Shown here one piece after another: positions 1 to 12,153 of a stretch of 36,792 bases of DNA. The number at the start of each line of letters is the position of its first letter. Position 1 is the stretch's first letter. The notes below the pieces were generated by a model that was not told the DNA's origin, searched no databases, and worked only from the letters and a program-made list of their open reading frames with translations. The stretch is taken from assembly GCA_023853785.1 (NCBI GenBank), contig JAJIRX010000072.1, positions 1 to 36,792 on the forward strand, given 5' to 3'. The stretch comes from Psilocybe azurescens. Taxonomy: Eukaryota; Basidiomycota; Agaricomycetes; Agaricales; Agrocybaceae. The translations under genes were made by a program, and so were the position numbers.

Positions 1-2
1 GC

Positions 3-683
3 GTGGCGGTGTACGAGTTTTCGCCAACGGGCAAAGCTCCAGGACCACAAGTGTGTTTGGACACGACGCTGTCGAACTTTACGTTGAGGGCCCAGTTCAA
101 GAACCCGCCTCAATGGCCCGTCCAGTATTCCTCCTCAAAGGTCGTGGCTGTGGAGATTGTGAAGAACGTGTTGTGGACTGTCATTTCTGTGCGTGTCCCT
201 TTTTTATTCTACTTGGATGATCATTATGTACTGAGTGTTCTGATATGATAGGCTTGTCCAACGTGCTGCTCTGAATGGCCTGCGTTCAGTCTATCCAACT
301 CGATTATCAGCCCGCATTCAATCGTCATTCCAACTCAGCAGATGACTTCGACGTTTACCAATGACGGCGAATCTCCGAACTTTGTCGCTTCTATCCCTGC
401 CTTCCCGGGTTCACAGTCATATTGCACCATGGTCAGCACCTTCTCCTTCTCTGATCGATCAATCTTTCGCTAAACGTTCGCCACTTCTTTATTTTAGACG
501 GATACCGCGGCAGTTATTGGCAGCCCACCGATTTTAGCTTTCAATGGCAAAGCAGACGCGTTTTCACTTTGCACCAACACGAGCGCGAATGCACGTGTCG
601 ATTTGGTGTTCTCGCCAGTTACTGGCCATCCACATTATACCCTGGACACTTGCCAGCCTGTGAACGTCCAAGTTATCACCTAA
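3..683 (+). CDS. 3' part of an unrecognised, probably secreted protein
   Basis: This is the last part of a gene that starts upstream of the window. Exons 3-188, 252-431 and 498-683 join in phase 0 at clean GT-AG introns (gtgcgt...atag, gtcagc...ttttag) and end at TAA 681-683, giving about 184 residues. The peptide is rich in Thr, Ser and Pro and has spaced cysteines (VCLDTT, ACPTCCSEW, SYCTM, SLCTNTS, DTCQPV). It has no long basic or acidic runs, which suggests an extracellular or lumenal domain. I do not recognise the family and see no catalytic motif. The reading frame has no break, unlike most genes further on. The N-terminus, including any signal peptide, is outside the window. Confidence 0.75.
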
Positions 684-1621
684 TCTAGTTCAGACTGTGC
701 GATTTGGAGAACTGCGAGGTATGGCGAACAAAAGGTCAGTGCCTGCTGGAAGAGGGGCAAAAATCTAGACAATCGTTTTGGGATTCTGTGGTGTTGGACA
801 CAATTCTTATCTCTGGTTTATTATGCTAAAATTAGGGCTATCTCGTCTGTATTGCATACCCTTTGTATACCTGTAGTTTTATTAAAAATGTATACCCCGT
901 TTTGAAGCGATATTTCGCGACCGCAGATATGAAGTACTTACCGCCATTCAATCTCCGAGAGTGAAAGCAATTTATAAGTTCAATCCTTTCTCCTCTGCAC
1001 ACTGAGTTGTATGTATCTATGAACTGCTGCAGGTTTACAGCCCACAGCCAAGTTTTCTACATTCCGCGTGCTCGGAGACGGCACTGTTGTGTTTATGGTT
1101 GAGCCTTCGGCTACGTTGATGATTTCCGCGTCCTCCCGATCGCAGGACGACCGCATTCCAACGCTCAATCCCCGCAATGTCGCATCCTTTCCTATTTCTC
1201 TATCTTGTCCGGTCTTGGGTTATCTAACATCCTCCCCTGACGAATAGGAGAAATTTGGAAAAAGAAATGTTGGTTTTGGCTCCGTTGGGCTCCGGAGGCG
1301 GCTGAATTTGTATGGTTTTCGGACGGGTCTAAGACTGAATAGGTTAGTAAACGGGTCATGCTCTGCTCAAGCTTTACTTATATATGTACCAGTTGCGATA
1401 GAACCAATCGCTTGATGATAGCAATGACATACGCAAACGTTTGATTCGATTCGCAGTATTAAATAGGCTCGGACTGTGATTGCCAATTGGAATTTGATTA
1501 CATCCCCGGACCCCACTACCCCGCATTCCGCCATCGATCACTTAAGAGGAGCTCCGCCATGGCATCGCAGGACGAGTGGGTCTCCCTTTAAACCTTACCC
1601 ATTCTCTTTCCTTCTCCATCT
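684..1621. other. Intergenic region with one open, unassigned stretch
   Basis: No convincing gene. A plus-strand frame is open from about 1034 to a TAG near 1250 (roughly 70 codons, containing RVLGDGTVVFMVEP and MISASSRSQDDRIP). It lacks a supported start or partner exon and may be a relic. A TATA-like tatatatg lies near 1379 upstream of the carnitine acetyltransferase start at 1622. Confidence 0.4.
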
Positions 1622-4600
1622 ATGGCTTCAACTACTGAATTCGCTGACAGAAAACCAGCAAATCGGACCTTGGCATATCAAGACAAGCTACCAAAGCTCC
1701 CTCTACCAACTCTTGAAGACACATGCAATCGATATCTCCGCGCGCTCGAGGGTTTGCAGGACGAGAAGGAGCACGAAACTACGAAGGAAGCGGTCAAGGA
1801 GTTCTTGCAGACGGATGGTCCACAGCTGCACCAACTGCTGCAGGAGTATGCCCAAGATAAAGCGAGGTGAGTTCCTTCGAATCTGAGCAAAAGCGCTGAT
1901 ACTGATGTCGGGTCCAGTTACATTGAAGAGTTCTGGTAGAGGATCTCATACTTGTGACTCTCTTCTGGTGTTGAATCGCTCAACGATCCAGGTACGAATC
2001 ATACCTCTCGCACAGCGACCCCGTAGTCCTTGCCTTGAACCCCTTCTTCGTCCTTGAGTATGGCTCCTTTTCTTGCTATAACCTATTATCGCTAAACTAT
2101 ACACCAGAGATGATCCCACACCAGATCGTGGTGCCCAGCTTCCCCGAGCCGCTTCTCTCGTCGTTTCTTCCCTTGGTTTCATTCATGACCTGCGGGCAGG
2201 CATCCTTGAACCAGACAGTGTCCGTGGAACTCCTCTCGATATGGATCAATACTCTCGTCTTTTCGGAACTTCAAGAATCCCCACAGACGTGTGTTCATTC
2301 CATGCTTTCCTCGCCGAGATTTCAGTGGCTCATAGTGTTCTTATTATAGAGAGGATGCAGAATGGAAGTCCACTCGGAATCAAGGCATATTGTCGTCCTT
2401 CGAAGAGGCCAATTTTGTGCGTTCTTATGCTATTTATAAAAGGAAGAGTCACGGCTAATAGTCTCTATCCAAGATTGGTTCGATGTTCTAGACGAAGATA
2501 ATCTACCAGTCTTGACGGAACGGGAAGTGTTGCGCAATTTACAAGCAATTGTGACCGACGCAGATAAAACAGATAAATCGAAGGTACCGATTGGTCTTGT
2601 TTTTAATGTTCTTGCTTCTCATCCACTATGACGCAACCAGGTCGCAAGGGTGCCATCGGAGTCTTATCTACAGAAAATCGCAAAGTATGGTCGGGCCTCC
2701 GTAGCATGCTTTCAAAGGAGAAAAACAACAAAAGCATGCCTGGAGATCGTTGACAACGCACTCTTCGTTGTTTGCCTTGACGATACCTCGCCTGAATCTC
2801 TGGCAGATCTGTGCAGCAACTTCTTGTGTGGAACATATAATCTGCAGGACGGAGAACAGGTCGGAACTTGCACGAATCGGTGGTATGATAAGGTACGCCC
2901 ATCTCAATATCTCCACAACTGGATGACTTTTAAGCATGCGCCTTCATCAAGCTTCAAATCATCGTGTGTGCGGATGGAGCTGCTGGAATCAACTTTGAAC
3001 ATACAGGAGTCGATGGTCATACTGTACTAAGGTCAGTGTTGAGGATTATGTTAATATCGGTCTGACTGAAACATGCCTCTAGATTCGCTGCTGATATATT
3101 CACTGAGGGACTTATGCTTCTCGCGCGATCAATTAATCCTTCCGCTCCAACTCTTTTCCATGCTCCACTTTCCCCGCACGCAAGGGCGTATAAACCACCT
3201 CGGGGTGGTCAAAGTGAGTTTACCACTCACGTATACTTTCGTGCCTTCGTACTAATGTGCATCAACGGCAGGATCTCCTGTACAGACCGAAAAGATCGAC
3301 ACGACGCCCAAGAAACTCGAATGGAACTTGACGCCTGAGCTGCGTGCCGGGGTGCGCTATGCAGAGACTCGGATCAGCGATCTGATCTGCCAGAATGACT
3401 GCCAAGCCCTTGAGTTTAAAGGATATGGGAAGAATTTCATTACGAGTCATGGACTCAGTCCCGATGCATTCGTCCAGATGGCATTCCAGGCTGCGTACTA
3501 TGGGCTGTATGGTATGTGATGGCCTATTTTTCAAATCCCTATGCTCGTTGCATGGAGATTGACTATGCATTGTCGCTTTGAAGGTCGTGTGGAATGTGTT
3601 TACGAACCTGCGATGACCAAGGCTTTCTTGCATGGTCGTACCGAAGCCATCCGATCCGTTCAACCAGAGAGTGTTCACTTTACAAAGGTGATTAGTTTCG
3701 TAATTCCTTCACCTGGAGAGGGTTTTTTTTTTACTAATCTGATCTTTCGTAGACATTTTACTCTGAAGCCCCCCTTCGCAGAAAGTGGCTGCACTCCGAA
3801 AGGCGTGCGATACTCATGTGAAGTTGACGAAAGCCTGTAGTCAGGGGTTAGGACAAGACAGGTGCGTCGATACGTCTCAACTCTACACCTTTGATACCCA
3901 AAACTCACAATGTTTCATGTTAACAGACACCTATACGCTATATACTGCCTCATTCAACGTCAGCTACAGAACAAGACTGAATCGGAACCAAACGGCATCG
4001 TCGAGCCTAGTTCGTCACCTTCACCTCCGCCTTCGCAAAGGTCAGCAAGATGCCTGCGATCTTTACTGATCCGGGCTGGGCTCTCCTGGGGACGAGCATC
4101 CTCTCGACGTCAAATTGTGGTAATCCTGCTCTGAGGCTGTTTGGCTTCGGACCTGTCGCCGCAGATGGCTATGGGATTGGGTACATCATCAAAGAAGACG
4201 GCATCTCTGTGTATGCTTTTTCATTCCCTTCTTTTTCTCTGTTAAGCAATGCTGACGCTATTTTCAGATGCGCATCGTCGAAACATCTGCAGACTCGTCG
4301 GTTCTTGGACACCCTGAAAGGCTACCTCCTCGAGATTCAGCGCCAGCTCATCCAGCTGCACAGGTCGGCCAACCAGCGCCCAGCGCCATTCGTGGACCAT
4401 CTAGGCATCCTGCGAGATTCAAAGACAGGGCGACCTATTCATGGTGCCACGTCGGATTCTGGATCGTCAGACGAGGAAGAGGTCGCCATGCGTGAGTTTT
4501 ATTGTTGTTTACTTTGTCCCTTGCTTAGACTGATGGTTTTAATGGGGGATGTTTAGCTGGATACTCCTTCTTCGATAGTGGAGAGGTGGCGTTGTTGGGA

Positions 4601-4730
4601 CGAAAGAAGAAGTCGCCGTTCTCTGACATCGGTATGTTTGCTTTCTTTGTTTATGGCGCTTTGAGTTGAGGTGGTTCGATGGGTACTGATTATCTTTGCA
4701 GGCAAGGTTATACCACTCGCGGAATATTGA
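1622..4730 (+). CDS. Carnitine O-acetyltransferase, 16 exons, three apparent frameshifts
   Basis: Transfers acetyl groups between acetyl-CoA and carnitine (choline/carnitine acyltransferase family). Exons: 1622-1866, 1918-1935, 1992-2057, 2108-2288, 2350-2416, 2474-2583, 2649-2892, 2952-3031, 3083-3213, 3272-3511, 3584-3687, 3753-3861, 3927-4210, 4268-4491, 4557-4631, 4702-4730; about 735 codons. Landmarks in order: KLPKLPLPTLEDTCNRYL; DLRAGILEPDSVRGTPLD; VVLRRGQFYWFDVLDEDN; the catalytic His in EHTGVDG (exon 8); ALEFKGYG; STSNCGNPALRLFGFGPV. There is no mitochondrial presequence and no C-terminal PTS1 (it ends VIPLAEY), so a cytosolic Yat/FacC-like form is inferred. The family frame breaks at an A-run 2730-2733 (one base extra), a C-run 3769-3774 (one short) and about 4047-4049 (one short). 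Automatic annotation may hide these by using acceptor 2640 instead of 2648 and acceptor 3781 instead of 3752. Confidence 0.93.
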
Positions 4731-5140
4731 AGGATGTATGATATGAAGAGGCGAATCTATTGGATCTCTGCAAAATGCATGCGTGCATGATACCTGTTGT
4801 ACTTCTACTCCCACTCACATTGTGTTTGTCCCACTTACTACTTATTGTATTCTGTAAAGCAACTTGTATGCATTATTGATAGTTGAAAGTAGAGCACGCG
4901 ATAAAAATAAGGAAGCAAAGAGAATCCCCGAACAGCCTCAGTCAAAGCTGAGAAACAAACGAGAAGATCCGAGAAGAAGTCCACCAAGGAACAATTCGGC
5001 GCAGACTCGGAGGTCAAGGAATATCAAGGATCGTAAGTAATGCTATGTCATTCACATCGACACAATCAGATCGGCTTGGCACTGCTCCCTTTAACTTTAA
5101 CTTCATTCACCTCTACGACTATCTACTTTGTACGCTCAGC
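4731..5140. other. Intergenic spacer between carnitine acetyltransferase and het-C
   Basis: About 410 bases hold the 3' flank of the first gene and the presumed promoter and 5' leader of het-C. An A-rich stretch lies near 4900-4925 and a pyrimidine-rich stretch just before the ATG at 5141. No separate gene is visible. A frame open upstream of 5141 (from about 5045) is in phase with het-C, but the signal peptide starts at 5141, so that ATG is preferred. Confidence 0.5.
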
Positions 5141-8100
5141 ATGGCACCTAGCCTCACGAGTACCTTTCTGCTTATTGTTATACTTGTTGTCTTGCTTCCT
5201 GTAGAGACCTACGCATTTGGAGCAGGAGATATTCCTGACTTTGCTTATCTTAATGGTGCGTAATCTCACCTTATATCGCTGATGAACTTCAATCTCAAAC
5301 GGACATCTCTCATACAGATAAAGCTTTTCGTCATGGAGACATTGAAAACATCTTGGAAACATTGGTTAAATCTGCTGGAGGAGCTTCGATCGGTTCAGGC
5401 CTTTTGGCGGCCTCGCTTCTTCTGTGATCAACCGCGCTATAGGTGGTTCGAAATTCACCAAGAGCGATATCAAGAAAGTTTACTTTGTGAGTTCGCATGT
5501 ATTGTTGTCAACGATCGACCTAAACTTATATATACAAATAATGTAGGGTAATTGGCTCAGAGATTATTCTCAAGTTTGTTCCATATTTCTCTATCGTGAT
5601 TTAGATAACTGAAGGACATCTACAAGGCTATGGACATTGCTGGATTGAGCAAACTGTCCGCTGATACCCTAGTACTACTCGTTTCTGTTCTCGGTTTCAT
5701 GGTCAATATATTCTGTTGCCTGATCGGGCAAGAAGATGTTATCATACTCATGTGTACTCTTTAGACCTTTGGCTTTGCTTCCGAAGAATATGAAGTCACT
5801 GCAGATCGACTTGGGGTTTATCTTCCCGTGGTGCGTCCTTGTCTCTTTATACATCCGTCAGTTTTTGAATGCAAATCACAGGAACATATCGACAATCCCA
5901 AGTAGGTGCCTATCCCTATATATCTTGGAAACCGTATCGACCATCACTCCCTGATGTGAAGAGGCTATGCTGAGGCTGAAGGGGATGCACGAGAGTATCA
6001 CCCTAGTCTCCGTCCTCCTGTCGATCCTCGTGAGCTCGAGATTGACGAGAATACTGGAATGAAGGTTAGTTATCAACGTCAGATATCTTTTTATATCTTT
6101 TTATATTCATTGAACCTGTAAAGAAATATATCGCTACAGATAATCAAGGATGGGATACATCGACAGCGTTCATCCGCCGAACTCTAGAAGCTTGCATCGA
6201 GTATGGACGACGTGCAGGTGGAAATGAGGGCGCTGACCTCTGGGAGGCGTATCGTCTCCTTGGGACTGGGCTTCACACTTTGGAAGATCTACTCGCTCAT
6301 AGCAATTGGTGTGAGCTCGCCCTTCGCAAGATGGGACACAATGAGGTCTTCTGCCATGTCGGCGATGAAGGTTAGTACATAAATGCGAACCCCATGTGAT
6401 ATATCGAACCTATATTTTATAGTTGTTGTCGATACTCCGAATGGACCTGCGCCGCCCCTTGTAACTGGAACCTTTGGAAGTGAGTTCTCTGCGTTATCTA
6501 ATCCCACAATTTTAGTGCTGATTCCGCGTCGAAGGTGCCGATTTCCTGCATTCGCTTTTAGGAGAAGCGGGAGAGTCAGTTCACCATCCTTCTATCTTAC
6601 CTATGCCACGACTCACCATGAAAATAGTAAATTGAGCCAGGCCAGCGTTACAGACCTTTCTGCAAAAATAAACAACGTAAGCCAGTTTAGTACTCATCTG
6701 AATGATTTTAACCCTTATATGTTAGACTGCACAAGAAGATAATGGTTCCAAGATAGACACTCTTAAAAATATTCTCGGCATGCTTGGTGGCGGAGACGAG
6801 GACAAGCTAAACCAGGGCGAAGAAATCAAACAGCAAACAAAAGCCTATGATTTCAATCCTGATGATATCGCACCTCCTGAAGTTCAAAAGCAACTCTTGG
6901 ACCTGTTGAAATGGCACGACGATATCATGAGAGATATCATCAAAAAATTGAGATGGTTCCAGGTCTCACTAACCTGCTTGATGAGTTTTCCAATGCCATG
7001 AATGAGTGTAAGTGCACTGGTAACATCGTTAAAATAAAAGTGACATTTGTCTAGATGTCTATACTGTTTTGGCTCCATATCTCGGCGTATGCAATACCTC
7101 TCGAAGCTCTTGAATCTTTTCTTACCTTTTCTTTTCTTATAGCCAATTTTGAGCCAGGCGACGTCTGTTCTCGATGAAGGCAGCAAAGCTGTGATTGATA
7201 ATGAGGATCAGTACGAGGTACGTCTATCCCCGTATCAAATCTACTTTATCAGCAGATCAATTTTCTACAGGTCTTCGACAATCCAGAAGCTCATGATCCT
7301 TCTCATAGTCTGCTCTCAAAGGTGAGCTGGGCATGATCCTGTTTATATCAAATTTACTGAAAGTCGTTCCAGGATCATTTTGGTCTCATCCTCAACGAGC
7401 CCGCAGGAAAGATTGCTCAAATTGTGGTCGAAAATAGTGTTAATTTGATTGTCCAAGCTTGGAGCAACGATGAAAACCCCGACCACACTATCGATCAGGT
7501 ACGGTTGACCATGCGGCGCTAAAAACGATACTAAACTATTCACAGATCCTCGAAGCCTTCCACCATCCGTACTATGCAACCGGCCGATCTGAGATCCAGA
7601 ATAAGATGTTTGATCACATGGAAGGGTGGATTAATGGCCTTGGTGACGACTCACAAGTGATCCTCGATTCTTTGACCAAGGTCATTCGTCTATATCTGTG
7701 TCGCGGAAAATTTTGATTTCATACGATTTCTTCCGTATTTAGGAAAGCGTCCGCGACCATAAAAACAAACGGCCAGGATTGGACAACACAGAGGAGGTTG
7801 GCTATGGCGGTTGTGGCCATGGGACCAAGCCCAGTCAGAGACCACAGTACCAAACTGAAGAGGAGGAAACACAACCATACACCGGTAGCCAACGAGGCAA
7901 CCCAGAAGCTTACAGTCGGAGAGCTTATGGTGGCGAGACTTACAGGTATGACGATGAACCACAGCAGTATGGCGGCTATCAGCAACAGTATGGTGGTCAG
8001 CAGTTCTTGGACGGATATGCGCCAAGTTATGATGCTCCTCCATCAGGATATGCGTCGAGCTTTGGAGGGCACGACGACACATTCGGTGTAGAGGATCTAG

Positions 8101-8156
8101 ATATTGGGGATACTCGTAACCGCCGTTCGGTTGATGATGATTTCGACTACGAGTAG
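5141..8156 (+). CDS. het-c: HET-C heterokaryon incompatibility protein, 18 exons
   Basis: HET-C is a conserved fungal secretory-pathway protein whose alleles control vegetative incompatibility in Neurospora; the Aspergillus orthologue is TinC. Exons: 5141-5255, 5318-5486, 5547-5573, 5627-5701, 5765-5830, 5882-5901, 5962-6064, 6124-6370, 6423-6479, 6535-6574, 6628-6676, 6726-7007, 7055-7086, 7143-7217, 7271-7321, 7373-7498, 7546-7680, 7743-8156; about 695 codons. Residues 1-25 form a signal peptide, followed by the family hallmarks GAGDIPDFAYLNDKAFRHGD, FGNWLRDYSQ, LGVYLPVEHIDNPKGYAEAE, GWDTSTAFIRRTLEACIE, LGTGLHTLEDLLAHSNWCEL and PPLVTGTFG. The last exon encodes a Gly/Tyr/Gln-rich acidic tail, as in known HET-C proteins. 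The frame breaks twice: one base is missing near 5414-5423 (before SVINRAIGG) and one in the A-run 6942-6947. Every other junction keeps the family frame. Confidence 0.95.
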
Positions 8157-10480
8157 AGAGGGACTGCTGTGCGCTACTGAGTGTTCAATTTGACAAAGAA
8201 TCTGCACAATTCAATAAAAGGAGTGAGGGGCGCATTATCGTACCGTTTTAACCATGTATCGTTGTGCACGGAATGTGTGACTGAAGCTCGTCTGTCCACA
8301 AAAACCTGGACGAAGTCGGAAAGAGAGTCGAACCTCCATTTGCTCCTCAGTGACGGCTTCGAAATACACCCGATGTGGCTTATTGTTAGAATTTGACAAT
8401 ACAAAATAATACTTCCCTCGGTCAATAAAATAATTCACTCTGACCTTCTGGTTAGACATTGGGAGATATTCCTTGAGGCAGAAATAGCCTTAAATGAGCT
8501 TAACGCGTGTGCGCTGCTCAGACTAGCTGGCTGCTTGCGAACGTTTACCGGCGCCTAAATTATAGACAACTTATCGATAATGAGAACCGATTGATGAAAG
8601 GTGGTATTACTTGTAGACTGCATCCCCCGATAACTATCTCTGCATCCGTCTTAGCACTTGAAGCTTGACTACTTGTTGTACAACAAAAAAAACAGATTCA
8701 AAAAGGGTCCGGGATGATAAATGAGTCACACGTGATTTTGGTCCTTTACAAAGTTGAACCTAGCTTGAAGTTTGAACTCAACCTGAACTAAATGTCAACT
8801 GCTTCTAACAGGAAGAAAACAGAACCTGAACGTTCCACGCCAAATTATCACAACGAAACGACCAGAAATGCCTACCACGAAGGCCTAAAACCACTTATCC
8901 AAAATCTTCAATCACCCAATCGAGATACTGGTCTTGATATTTAAACAAGCCTGCCACCACAAAGCAGAAGTTACCATATCGCACATTGGTCATGCCTGGC
9001 GCTCAATAGTGTTAGGATGTTCGAAGCTGTCGTCGCAGTACACGTATCGCAACAGCAAAATACATGAACATGAATTCGATCAGCTCACCATATATACCTT
9101 GAAAGATCTCGTAACCATCCCCTGGACCTTTCTTTTCGGCTTAAATCCTCATATGCACAGTGGCAGACTTCCCAACCAAACGAAGTCCATGTTATGGAAA
9201 CTAGGGCTATGAATTTATTTCGGAAAGTAACTGAACATACACTTCGATGGCGTTGAATCTTGTTGGATTTGGATGGACAGGAGGCCGAGTGGAACACAAC
9301 TTCGCCCAGTCCACTCATGCCGCTGTAGAACCTTTCTCTCCAGAAGTCTGTAAATCGGTCGATGTGGAATTTTAGGGGATCTGAAAGAATTAAGTCTAGT
9401 CGAATAGACAACTGACGATTGGGTGCTCTCGTGGCTTCCGGGCGAGCGTCATGATTACGAGGTGTTCTCACAAGATCGTTTCTATGGTTGATAGTATAGC
9501 TTGGAGAACAAATTGCTGACGTACGAGAGAATCTTGCATGGATGGAGATGGGCATGTCTGGAGGAGCTACGCTTTCCTCAATCACAAATTGATTTTTTGC
9601 TGCCAGAGAAGTCCCAGAAACTGATTCATAGGGGATCAAAGGAAAGTGCAGCGTTCACCGATGGTCCATATTCTCTTTGTAATCATAAATGTGTTCCGAG
9701 AATGGACTGGATTTTGAATCTTAACACGAGAAGCCTCCCATGATGTTCTGAAGGATCCGTATGTGAGCCCATCCGAGCAAATCCAATTTCTTGGTCCTTT
9801 TGTAACGATTAACAAGATGGTGAATACGTTGAGATACAGCTATTGAAAGCCCCGAGCATTTCGACAAAACCTTCCTTGGAGAATCTAAGATGAAGGAATC
9901 AGTGGTATTTTCATATGAGACAAGACAAGAATAACAAGAAAAGATCAGGAAAAACAAAAGATTGTCATCTTTCGAGAGGCTAATTCCAACGAGGTTTCAA
10001 CCAGCCGTGAGAGTCTAATTAAAATAGAAACATCATATAGAAAGGGAAGCGGACATTTTACACACCTCATTAAGACCGACTCGGTGGTACGAAGTTCGCA
10101 CACCACAGGGCAAGCAACCGGTGCTTAAAACTGACAAGGCAATAAAAAGATCTGAAGAGGCCTATTAGCCTACTTGGTGGCGGTGGTAATCTTGGGGGCG
10201 TCTTACTACTTTTTGTCTATAAGTAGGTCATTTTAGGTTCGGGCTCCGCCATAATTTTACGGAGGACCCCACTCGAGCCACTTTCAACAAGAATCCATAC
10301 AGTTTGTGAAGAGTACACATGGAAATAAACTCAGATTAGACATACCATTTACTTCAGAATATTTTATTACTTTTGAGATGAAGTTCAGCTCAAGTACTAA
10401 AGGTATTATACCCATTACTAAATGCCCATCAATGAACCTAAAGCGTGCACGGACCATTTCACAAGTATATAAGCCAAATA
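8157..10480. other. Gene-poor region with a possible decayed minus-strand gene
   Basis: Minus-strand traces face het-C. One frame spans about 8486-8330 after a plausible acceptor (catttaag) and contains KVRVNYFIDRGKYYFVL and KPHRVYFEAVTEEQMEV. A second frame, 8425-8174, ends at TGA. A third open stretch, 9639-9085, contains DPLKFHIDRFTDFWRER and FYSGMSGLGEVVFH. They could not be joined into one gene with credible introns, and I do not recognise the product. The interval 9960-10480 holds nothing I can support. Confidence 0.25.
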
Positions 10481-10485
10481 TTCTC

Positions 10486-10760
10486 TCACGCCTGTCTCTT
10501 TACCGCACTCAAGTCAAATTGCAAACCATCGCCCTCAAACTTTTCAACGGCTGGATTTGTGCCATAGTAGTGCTGAAACGAACTTGTGGATGTCTCAACG
10601 CTCGACTTTTCAGTCACGCTCCTTTCTTTGCCTTTTTCCTTAGGAGGACAGGGCTGGCAGTCCACACACTCACCTTGATCTCCACTTCCCATTCCTCATC
10701 TTCCACCGCCGTTTTTGGTGCATCACAAGAGTATAACCTTGATTAGTTTATTAATATGAT
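10486..10760 (-). CDS. Small unrecognised open frame, possible 3' exon
   Basis: The minus-strand frame 10692-10486 encodes 68 residues beginning MGSGDQGECVDCQPCPP and running through VEKFEGDGLQFDLSAVKRQA to TGA. Just upstream, a second frame reads TAVEDEEWEVEIK and ends at a good donor (AAG then gtgagt). It would join in phase to EKGKERS through a very short 35-nt intron ending in ctaag. Both readings look like protein sequence, but I find no complete gene and no family match. It may be the C-terminal end of a gene whose 5' exons are lost or unrecognised. Confidence 0.3.
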
Positions 10761-10869
10761 TGCATTGCCTGTCATTCTCACTAACATTGTCCGCCCTCAA
10801 CAAAATTCGATATTACGGGATTTCCAAGCAATTATCGAGCAAGAGCCGACGTCAGCGTGTTCAGTCCAT

Positions 10870-10999
10870 CTTCAAGCAAAACCTCAAGATTTGTGTGCAC
10901 CAAACCAGTTCCAAACGAGGGATCCTCTATTGCTCCGATATTCATTTCGATTCAATTCGTCTTCAAGCAAGACCTCAATATTTGTGTGCCCCAAATCAA
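10870..10999 (+). repeat. Imperfect tandem duplication, about 91-bp period
   Basis: A 38-base block starting cttcaagcaaaacctcaaga at 10870 recurs as cttcaagcaagacctcaata at 10961 with three visible substitutions. The spacers are only loosely similar. It is probably a local duplication in non-coding DNA. Confidence 0.55.
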
Positions 11000-11278
11000 A
11001 GCGAGGAACCTTCCAGCACCCCAACTTCTCATTTGATTTCAGTTTCGACGGCATTTGTCTTTTTGTGAGCGAACGTATGCAAATCGCAAGAATTTAGTGT
11101 GACCTGAAGCCAAATTATTGACCCATGAGTTTCCTCGTAGATCTGGCCTCAAAAGTCGCAACCTCAAATTTCAAGAACACTAGAAATCTATTCAAACAAA
11201 GCCGACTTCAAGAGAGATATTCAGCAGCAAAATTCATATATTTTATTGTGAAGTGAGTATGGTACATTTTGGGTGTCT

Positions 11279-12153
11279 TCACGATTTATAGGCTATAATA
11301 ATGTGGGATGTGGGGTGCATGGGGTGCGTGTGCGCAGAAGGGATAGTATGGTACAGACGAATAAAATGTGGGACAGCAAGAAACGAAAGCGCGACAGCGT
11401 GAACGTGTGCTTCAAAAACAAAATGTATCGACATGTTCAAAAAATCCAAAACAAAAACCAAGAAAAAGGATGGGTGGCAGAAACTAGAATATGTGTGTCG
11501 TGTTTTACTGGGGATAGGATAGGATAGGGGACGAGCAAAGCCCGCGATTAGGATGAGAAATGTGTGGCGCCAGGAAGAGGAAGGTGCGCGTTTCGGGTAA
11601 TCCGTTCCCTGAGTCTGACGAAATTTTCGCGAAGCTTTAATTTGGTGTGCTAGAAGACGACGAGAAGAGAATAAATCAAGGCATTCAAATCGCGTGAAAG
11701 AAGATCGACAACGAACAGAAAGAAAGTCCTTGAACCTCGTCCAAATGTTGGTTTCGAATCCAACGTGAAAGCCATCGTGTGAAGACTCAAGAACATTGTT
11801 GCCCTGGGATATAGATGAATATACGAAGAGACGTGAAAGAGAGGTGTGCTGGCGTGAGCACTTACAGAATCGTTGGTGTGCACAACATTCGTCTTATAGC
11901 GGGCATTCTCCTGTTTCTATAGGAATTGAGAAAAGAGTCGATCAATCGAAGACAAACAACAAAAACGCGAAAAGCAGGCCAGAAAAAGGCTCACCGTAGC
12001 AACCAACGGTGCAGTCGGGCCACACCATGGAACTTGCGTATAGTGACGCGACGGGAACGAAAGGTTCGAAGACACGATCATCACAACTCCATGTTTTGAG
12101 TGTTCACGACTGACTAGAGCGATCGAAGATAATGTACGCCTGGTGGCGGACAT
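11279..12153 (-). CDS. Hypothetical spliced minus-strand gene, three phase-0 exons
   Basis: Three minus-strand exons join without frame change: 12153-11995 (MSATRRTLSSIAL ... PWCGPTAPLVAT), 11916-11866 (KQENARYKTNVVHTNDS) and 11803-11279 (GNNVLESSHDGFHVGFETN ... to TGA). The introns begin gtgagc and gtaagt, end ctatag and tcccag, and are 78 and 62 nt long, typical for this window. Exon 3 is open for 174 codons, but its second half becomes Ser/Phe/His-rich and looks like 3' untranslated sequence. No family is recognised. The start codon is uncertain because the frame stays open a little further upstream. A spliced non-coding transcript is the main alternative. Confidence 0.3.

Noticed and set aside
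2641..2730. Frame VARVPSESYLQ as the true start of carnitine acetyltransferase exon 7
   Set aside because: It is open and follows a good acceptor, but the other frame gives GAIGVLSTENRKVWSGLRS, which is the conserved family sequence. The open frame is a by-product of the 2730-2733 slip.
3688..3781. Longer intron ending at cgcag (3781) in the carnitine acetyltransferase gene
   Set aside because: It keeps the frame but removes the conserved TFYSEA segment. Acceptor 3752 with one missing C in the run 3769-3774 fits the family better.
8316..8375. Possible tRNA (TTCGA-containing arm)
   Set aside because: The stems do not pair and there is no matching acceptor stem or A-box spacing.
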